NCBI GenBank assembly: GCA_001972305.1 | Contig: BDDD01002852.1 | Location: 62,001 to 126,000 of the forward strand | DNA length: 64,000 nt | Reading direction: 5' to 3' | Source of the DNA: Cephalotus follicularis | Taxonomy: Eukaryota > Streptophyta > Magnoliopsida > Oxalidales > Cephalotaceae | Part shown: piece by piece, positions 56,919 to 64,000 of the stretch | How the letters are laid out: every line of letters starts with the position of its first letter | How positions within the stretch are numbered: the first letter of the stretch is position 1 | Translations under genes and position numbers: made by a program | Notes under the pieces: model-generated | Databases searched by the model: none | Told to the model about the DNA's origin: nothing | The model's input: only the letters and a program-made list of their open reading frames with translations

Positions 56919-57204
56919 GGATAATTTTATAATCCGGCAATGGAATGCTTCCGCTTATGTTAATGAAAATTTTTTAAATGTTGAATGCTGGATTATTATC
57001 TATAACTGATATCACCATATATGTTGTCTTCGTGGAAAGCGGGGTGTGACAGCGTGGTATCTGTCACACCCTGCCCTTCAGTTCCATTAAGACACAAGCA
57101 TATATGGTGATATCAGAAATAAAACAATATTCCAGCATTCCATTAAACAATTCATAAATAAGCGGAAGCATTCAGTAAGCCGGAATATAAAATACAAGTG
57201 ATCC

Positions 57205-57226
57205 GCACGCAGCCCATACTGCGTGC
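57205..57226 (-). other. Conserved LTR 3' hairpin (T3)
   Basis: Perfect 8-bp stem GCACGCAG/CTGCGTGC, sense loop TATGGG, 144 bp from the LTR end. Confidence 0.75.
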
Positions 57227-58384
57227 AGGCACAATCCAACAATATCCTTATACATAAGGAATGTACAACAACATCACGGGGTATGAATCGTTCATTACAA
57301 TACAGTACATCATAAAATAACAACCTTAAGATAGAAAGAAGCTCTCCAAAGCTTCAGCAGCACCTCCCGTACGTCTTCGCTTAATCTGAAATTGTAGGGG
57401 GTTAGCCGTTGTCCTCACTTGGCTAAGTAGGAAGATAATGCATGCTTAGGAATATATGAATGCAACATGTATGGAATTTTATATTAAAATAACATTTAAG
57501 TATTCCAATATATAAGCAACCCTGCCAAGTGACCATAGACAATACAATGCAAGAATACCGCACAAGGGTACAATCAATTCATACTATGGTTTGGGTGTCA
57601 CATGTCGCTACCTTCTAGCACAAACTGCGCACCACCTATCTATCACCCTACACTCCGAAGATGATAGATCAGGTAACATTTACTGCCGGTGTAGCGGGCA
57701 GTTTAACAAATAAGATCTACAAGGCAGATAAATTTGGGTGATACTCTAGCCAACTCCTGGCACCTAGGATCCCCACCGTAGTCAGTGACCTCTGCCATCA
57801 CTTGACTAACGGCATCAAGCATAGACAAGCAATTCAATCAATTCAGTAGAAATATTACATATATCAATAGTATGCAATATAAAAGTTGTTTTCTTTAGAA
57901 ACATTTAACAATTCATTGATCGTACATCTCATCGGAGGGAAACGATATCAATAGAATAGTGGTTCCCAGTTTGGAAACAAAACAGTAGGTACCTCTCATA
58001 GAAGGAGTAGTAAATCATTGGCAATAAGTTTTCATTTTGAAACCTTTAGTTAAAACCATATTCATTCTTAAAGCACTTAGTTGGTTTAATCATTGATAAT
58101 AAGTGATAATAGTGTTGAAGAACACTTAGACAGTATATACGAATTATGATAGTAGTATATACAGCAAACAGTGAAGCACAATAGCAATTCAAGACATTCA
58201 AAGAGGTCATTGTGTATCATAGTCATTGATGTGCAACTCACACAAGGAGTGCATACCTGTTTAGTTTCTGAAATGTAGTTGTATATAAGGCCAGGATTGA
58301 TTGTTCTAATCATCCATATGGAGGCCAAGTTAATTACATTTAAATTGAGGCCCAAACAGGACCTATATCAGAATTTTAACACAG

Positions 58385-58505
58385 GACAGTCGGCTGTTCT
58401 CAAGAACAGCCGGCTATTTTGATTGAGTAGTCGACTGTTTTCTCTTAACAGTCGACTGGATAGGTTGAGTAGTCGACTATCATGAAGAACAATAGACTGC
58501 TTTGC
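58385..58505 (-). promoter_or_regulatory. TCGA motif cluster, T3
   Basis: CAGTCGGCTG, CAGCCGGCTA, AGTCGACTG, CAGTCGACTG and AGTCGACTA in about 100 bp, at the place of the T1 downstream cluster. Confidence 0.65.
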
Positions 58506-58990
58506 CCAGAAAATGCAGGCAGTAGCAGGTTGTATATTTCAATGCCTAATACAAAACCAATCAGTGCAAGTAATCAAGCAGAAAATAACCATACATGATA
58601 TGCATACTCATATCTTCCAAAATATGTCATTACCCCTACCTCAATCGCTATCCCGAGATCAATTGGGATTGATCTCTCTCTCTTTGAGTTTCCAAGCCTT
58701 TTCACCAACCAATCTTCCAATTTACAGGAATTTAATCTATAACATGTATGTTTACGGACACATGCATTAATACCAGTAAGTATCAATAATCCTCTCATTA
58801 CAATTACAAGTTCCAGCAGAAATTCTTAATAATCCATTAAGTCTCCATTTTTACATTAACAATATGTCTCCATTTTTCTTGAACCATTTACCAATTCCAT
58901 TTCAATTCTAGGAGTTGCTAACCTTAATCATGTTAACAGAAGATATCTAACATCCTCCTAGTTACATTATCAACATTAGCAGAGGGTTTG

Positions 58991-61681
58991 TGTAACACCC
59001 CCGAGATGTGGGAGTCGCCACAGTGCATAATACCGAAACTAAACAGGACATATCATATTAAACGTTCATCTTTAATAAAAACGTGATGGTTTAAAGCATA
59101 ACCAAAACATACAAAAATATGATCAAAACAGAAACTTATTCAAAATGAGAAGTCATAAACTGAAATAACACATTGTTTAATAAATGGTTCCACTATGACC
59201 ACATAAACATAAAGTGACCTGCTATAAGACGATCCTCAGACATATGGGAGTCACTCTCATCACACATTGCCCCTTTGCTCCTGATAACCTGCCGGATGGA
59301 AATAAAAACGCGGCTGAGCAAACCTCAGTACGGATATAGAATATAAAACAGTAAACAATATTTTAAAGCAGGAAGATTTCCAAAAGTACATTAAAACTGA
59401 AATCTTAAGCAATAAAATAATTTAAACATGCTTTATAAATGCCCACGGCAAAACATATAAACAAAGTTCATAACTTGAAACCATAAAGTGTACCTTTCCA
59501 AAACATAGGATCAATAAATTGAGCACCAAAACCCAAAACATATCATATAGTAGCAAGGGGTTCGCGACACCCACGTTACCAAATGAAATTGCAGTATACA
59601 GCACTACACATACAATTCCCATATCCCAATAACATATAACTAGGATCGATCCATACGCCTCTATCCCAAATCCGATCTACGGATATCCCGGAGAGACGCC
59701 GTAAACTAATCACACCATTACGAAAAGTGTCATGCCCCCGTGCCAGGCTCACAACATGCCTGTGGTACCCCCATAGGTGGTTATAGAAAAAGCTCAGTAT
59801 TTCACCATTTCCAAAAAAAAATGATTTCATCAAATCATTTTAAAATAAAAACGTTTCCCAAACCATTACCATAAATCGTACTCAAACGATATAGTTTCAC
59901 ATACTTTCATAATCAGAAAAATCAACTCAATTAATTTCACAATAAATAGGTGATTGCATATCATTTCGTAAATACATCATAACTGGTTTCATAAAGTCAG
60001 AATATTTACTTCATAAAATATCAAACGACTTTATTTCCAAAAACCCAAATATACGGAATTCATAAACCAAATGGAAGCATATTCATAAAACCGAGTGATA
60101 ACAAAACTAGAATCTGTATTTAATCTCACACAGAACTGAAACAGTAAGAATTTGTCAAGGAACGAAGAATCCGTACCTTGTGTGATCACAGATAAGCTTA
60201 TAAATAACCGGTAAATTTTATTTTGCTTCACGTAGCTCAATAATATAAACAACATAACAGTGTTCAAATAAGGGCCTACAATTCATTTTGAGCGTAAAAC
60301 AGAATCATAAAGATGTTTAGAAATAGACCCGGATCATCGGAAGAATAAACGGATGAAAACAGAAAACTACAGGACATTCCAGTCGACTGTTTGAAGAATC
60401 CAGTCGACTAACAATGGGTGGCAGTCGACTACACAACAGGGCCAGTCGACTACTCAACCAGGACTTGCAGACAGTCGACTGGATCAGGGGTCCAGTCGAC
60501 CACTCAACTAGACAGTCGACTTGTTCATATGGGCAGTCGACTGTTCTGGGTATCAGAACAGCAGTTAAGTGCAGTTTGTGCAATTTTAGCAACCAAGACT
60601 TGGATTTTTTGACACTAGAAGGATACCAACATGTAAAACAACTTCATATGACATGTTAAACATTGTTACAACACAAAATTCGACATAAGCATGTTGACAG
60701 AAAATTCTTTCAATGTGACAGAGACTTTAAACCATTGCATACTAAAATTTAATCCAATTATGTCCACTATCACCATTACATGCATCAAGCCAGATTGTAT
60801 ATCGATTCCTAGATGTCTACAGATGGCTGCTAACACAGAGTTACTTGACAGATGAACAAGGATGCCGAAACCATAATTAAGTTCATCTCTAGCAACCAAA
60901 GTTCATAGTTTTGATGACAATGATCCAAAAACAAATCGCTAAGGCATAACAATGTAGAAAACCAACCTGTTGGATGTCAAAAACGATTGCAGGAACACCA
61001 AAACGAATGACACAATAGCTGATCAAAAACAAAAAGAAAGGAAGACATAAAAATTCAAGCCTGCCAACAATACCAATATTGCCAAGAACTATTCCTAAGT
61101 AGAAATCATGAAGAACTAACCTGTTTAATGAAGCAAGAACACAAAGAAGACAGTGACTCTTCCAATGGCAGGTTCGGCAGCAAGGAGATATGGCAGAAAC
61201 GAAGGCTTGACATACATATATAGCAACGTAATCCAAAACGGAAAAGAAGAGGAAATTGGGGAAAGAATAAGGAAACAATGAAACAAAATCATATTGATAT
61301 GGAAGGAGGGGATTATTGCCGTGTAAAAATTATGATGGAAGGAGAGAATTCGAGAGAGAGAGTTTGAGAGAGAGAGATGTCGTGAGAGGGAGAGGGAGAG
61401 TTTGAAAGAAAAGGAAATAAAAAGGAAAAGGAAAAATAAAGAATAGGAAAGAAATAAATTAAATGTGGTATTTTAAAAAGGTTTTTATTTATTTATTTGA
61501 TTAGTGGATTAATAATAATATTATACTAATTTACCAAAGCCCAAAGTCCATACTAACAAACCCAAAATTAAGGCCGGTATCAATCAGCACAAAAACGTAA
61601 ACCCAACATAAAATGGACAAATACATAAACGAAACAAATAAAACCCGTAAGAAAATACGTACAGGTAAGCAGGGTATTACA
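58991..61681 (-). repeat. D3 3' LTR
   Basis: 2691 bp, plus-strand TGTAACACCCCCGAG...GGGTATTACA. Related to D1/D2 (shared CTGAGGTTTGCTCAG segment near 59310) but a separate family. Carries a TCGA cluster (60380-60543). The polypurine tract next to it (sense AGGGGGGGTGGA, 61682-61693) proves it is the 3' LTR. The other LTR and target duplication lie beyond 64000. Confidence 0.9.
60380..60543 (-). promoter_or_regulatory. Dense GTCGAC cluster, D3 LTR
   Basis: Eight GTCGAC motifs in 164 bp, mostly CAGTCGACTN, none decayed. This is the best-preserved CAGTCGACTG-type cluster of the window. Confidence 0.75.
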
Positions 61682-61755
61682 TCCACCCCCCCTAAAAAGA
61701 AGATTTCATCCCGAAATCTAAACATACACATACCTTAAACGAACAAACGAGGGTA

Positions 61756-62829
61756 TCATTCCCGAATGTGTTCCTCCATCTCCCAAGTAGCCTCACGTTC
61801 GGGATGGTTCCTCCATAACACTTTCACAAATGGAACGGTCTTGCTACGCATAGCCCGCTCCTGTAGATCCAAAATAGCCTCCGCCTCCTCATCATAAGAT
61901 AAATCCTCCCGAATGCTGTCCAAAGGATAATGGACCACGTGTAGGGGATGATACTGATAACCCCTCAACAAGGACACATGGAACACATCATGAACATGAG
62001 ATAACTGTGGAGGCCAAGCTAACCGATACGCAACTGTGCCAACCCTCTCCAGAACTTCAAATGGTCCTATAAACTGAGGACTCAACTTTCCTTTCAATCC
62101 AAACCGCCGGACGCCTTTCCAAGGTGAAACTTTTAAGAACACATGTTCACCTACTTTGAACTCCAAATCCTTTCGATGTTTGTCTGCATAACTTTTCTGT
62201 CGAGATTGAGCTGTCTTCAATCTCTCCCTTGCGATCGCCACTTTCTCAGTAGTGATTCGTACTAGCTCGGGTCCCTCGATAACTCTTTCTCCAACTTCAT
62301 CCCAGCATGTCAGAGCTCTACATTTCCTCCCATAGAGAGCTTCAAACGGAGCCATACGAATACTAGCATGCCAACTGTTATTGTAGGCGAACTCCACTAG
62401 ACTCAAATACTCATCCCAGCTCACAGTCCAGTCCAAAGAACAAGACCTCAATATATCTCCTAAGGTCTGAATGGTCCTCTCGATCTGCCTATCTGTCTGT
62501 GGATGGAAAGCTGTACTGAAATTTAGTCTAGTACCCCAAGATTTCTGAAATCCTTTCCAAAACCGTGAAGTGAAACGGGGATCCCTATCCGAAACAATAG
62601 ACATAGGAGTCCCATGCAGTCTCACAATCTCCCGCTGGAAAACCTCCGCCAAACGGTCCATAGAAAAATCCTCTCGGATTGCCAAGAAATGAGCTGATTT
62701 GGTCAACCGATCCACAACAACCCAAATAGCATCGTTTCTTCTATAAGTTCTCGGCAAACCTGTAACAAAATCCATCGGAATACTCTCCCATTTCCATACT
62801 GGAACTTCTAAGGGCTGTAACAAACCACT
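61756..62829 (-). pseudogene. D3 integrase core and C-terminus
   Basis: Long open stretch in sense from LLQPLEVPVWKWESIPMDFV. The DDE triad is visible: Asp in [13 protein letters not shown], Asp in SIVSDRDPRFT, Glu in SLVEFAYNNS. HPQTD, EALYGRKCRA and GLKGKLSPQFIGPFEVLERVG follow, then a chromodomain-like VKVLWRNHPEREATWEMEEHI. A TGA at 62827-62830 (after HQ, where relatives have Arg) separates it from the zinc-binding part. Would insert element cDNA into chromosomes; it looks almost intact. The C-terminus stops about 65 bp before the polypurine tract. Confidence 0.9.
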
Positions 62830-62830
62830 A

Positions 62831-63315
62831 GCTCACTGGTGTTCGATCTTATCATGCTGACAGACCAAACACTTCCCGACAAACTCTGCTACATCCCTCT
62901 TCATTCCGCTCCACCAGAAATTTTCCTTCAAGTCCCTATACATTTTCGTAGAACCCGGATGTATAGAGAACGGAGAGCTATGCGCTTCAGATAAAACAAC
63001 ATCTCTGATAGAATTATCTGCCGGAACACACAACCGACTACCCAACCAGATCACTCCATGCTCATGCACACGGAACTCTGACTGTTTACCCTTTTCAACA
63101 TTCTGAACCAAGGCCGAAAGTTCACCGTCATCATTTTGAGCTGCCTTAATTCGAGATTTAAGGGTAGGTTCCATACTAATGCCAGCCATATATCCATCCG
63201 AACCCCGAACAAACAGATTCAAATCCAATCGCTCCATGTCTGCTATCAAATGCGACTGAGTAACCAAAGCCGCCACACTCCCAGAACTCTTCCTACTCAG
63301 AGCATCAACTACCAC
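62831..63315 (-). pseudogene. D3 integrase zinc-binding domain
   Basis: Sense [11 protein letters not shown] (end of RNase H/tether) leads to the H2C2 zinc-binding domain EAHSSPFSIHPGSTKMYRDLKENFWWSGMKRDVAEFVGKCLVCQ. Shifted by one base against the upstream frame: an A appears to be missing in the AAGAAAACG run near 63318-63325 (PGKKTW instead of a run into VVDALSRK). Confidence 0.9.
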
Positions 63316-64000
63316 GTTTTCTTACCGGGGTGGTACTGAATATTCAAATCGTAATCTTTCAAAAGCTCCAACCAACGTCTCTGACGCATATTCAACTCCT
63401 TTTGCGTGAAGATGTACTTGAGACTCTTATGATCGGTAAAGACGTCACAAGTTTCTCCATACAAGTAGTGCCTCAAAATATTCAATGCAAACACAACTGC
63501 CGCCAACTCAAGATCATGCGTAGGGTAATTCAAATCATAAGGCTTCAACTGTCTCAAAGCATATGCTATCACATGACCATGCTGCATCAGAACACAACCC
63601 AAACCCTTTTTAGAAGCATCACTATAAATCTGGTATCCTCCCGACCCAGATGGCAAACGAAGAATCGGTGCAGATACAAGACCGTTCTTTAGCTTCTCGA
63701 AACTTGCTTCCCGTTCATCATTCCACACAAACTTTGCTCCCTTCCTCATAAGCTGAGTCAGTGGCAAGGCTATAGAGGAAAAGCCTTCCACGAACCGCCT
63801 ATAGTACCAAGCTAAACCCAAAAAGCTCCTAACTTCCGATACTGTAGTAGGTCTCGCCATTTAGTAATAGCTTCAACCTTAGAAGCATCCACAGAAATCC
63901 CTTCCGCTGAAATCACATGGCCTAGAAACGCCACCTGTTGCAACCAGAACTCACATTTCGAAAACTTTGCATTTAGCTGATTCTTCCTCAGAATACCAAG
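63309..64000 (-). pseudogene. D3 RNase H and end of RT
   Basis: RT C-terminal segment [25 protein letters not shown] (64000-63895) and [13 protein letters not shown], then RNase [83 protein letters not shown] with the acidic residues D, E and D in place. A one-base loss near 63858 (TGGCGAGAC where TGGGCGAGAC is expected) shifts the frame between RT and RNase H. RT catalytic core lies outside the window. Confidence 0.9.

Larger units (their letters stand above)
54498..57051 (+). mobile_element. T2: T-family LTR
   Basis: Starts TGTAATAACCGC, ends GGGGTGTGACA, 2554 bp, relative of the T1 LTRs. Shows the full plan: motif clusters (54664-54748 and 55647-55765), TATA-like CCTTTATAAC (about 55011), donor-like GAGGTAGGGG (GT at 55497), GGAGT hairpins (56356-56368, 56496-56508), an acceptor-like site mutated to TTTCAT (about 56730) and the hairpin (56897-56918). 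After it come GCGTGGTATC (start of a primer site) and then T3. Confidence 0.85.
57062..58990 (-). mobile_element. T3: T-family LTR, inverted next to T2, cut by D3
   Basis: Plus-strand start TGTCACACCCTG. Sense landmarks: donor-like GAGGTAGGGG (about 58639), motif cluster (58385-58505), GGAGT hairpin (about 57743), a variant hairpin (about 57610), acceptor-like ACAATTTCAG (about 57390) and the hairpin (57205-57226). The LTR 5' part lies beyond D3, outside the window. Confidence 0.82.

Overview
This window reads as repeat-rich (probably pericentromeric or intergenic) DNA of a flowering plant, most likely a eudicot with a large genome; the species cannot be named from the sequence. I found no convincing host gene, rRNA or tRNA gene. 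Almost everything is LTR retrotransposon sequence, nested several layers deep: Ty3/gypsy elements with very long LTRs (1.8-3.3 kb), two Ty1/copia elements and one gag-only, Sirevirus-like element. Almost all elements prime from the same initiator-Met-type site (TGGTATCAGAGC).

Layout. 1-16316: minus-strand Ty3 element A (gag remnant at the left edge, then its 5' LTR). The LTR is split by a plus-strand solo LTR, D1 (2616-5919, target duplication ATGGA), and by a complete but dead Ty3 element, T1 (6095-15706, two 2.77 kb LTRs, gag-pol with stops and an assembly gap). 16317-18449: plus-strand LTR B with primer site, itself split by A. 18450-23352: two partial LTRs of family C around an inverted D-type LTR fragment. 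23356-28152: minus-strand copia-1 (LTR, RNase H, RT, integrase, gag), fused at about 28153 to 28153-37299, a minus-strand Ty3 element E (RT start, protease, gag, 5' LTR). E's LTR contains F (32014-35438, TSD ACTCA), a gag-only element. 37300-38816: E-like LTR remnant E2. 38817-47140: plus-strand LTR G, split by solo LTR H (39337-46553, TSD ATCTC), which is split by the non-coding element D2 (41196-46340). 47866-54497: copia-2, with an inverted pair of LTRs and a decayed integrase. 54498-57051 and 57062-58990: two T-family LTRs in inverted orientation 10 bp apart; the second is split by D3 (58991-64000), a nearly complete Ty3 pol with its 3' LTR.

The most unusual signals are not genes. (1) Clusters of short palindromic motifs with a TCGA core (CAGTCGACTG, CGTCGACG, GACGTCGATGTC and the variant CAGCCGACTG) recur in the LTRs of unrelated Ty3 and Ty1 families, in one cluster upstream of a TATA-like box and a second inside a putative LTR intron. 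Nearly all copies fit RYCGAC, the CBF/DREB-type core. (2) A hairpin with conserved loop and covarying stem lies 133-151 bp from the 3' end of six LTRs. (3) A pair of small GGAGW-loop hairpins and a GTAGGG donor/ATTTCAG acceptor pair are also shared. Together these suggest a common, conserved leader architecture of these long LTRs.

Nonsense codons in the coding remnants are mostly CGA to TGA or CAG to TAG, as expected from long-term cytosine methylation. All element names (A, B, C, D1-3, E, E2, F, G, H, T1-3) are labels for this window only.
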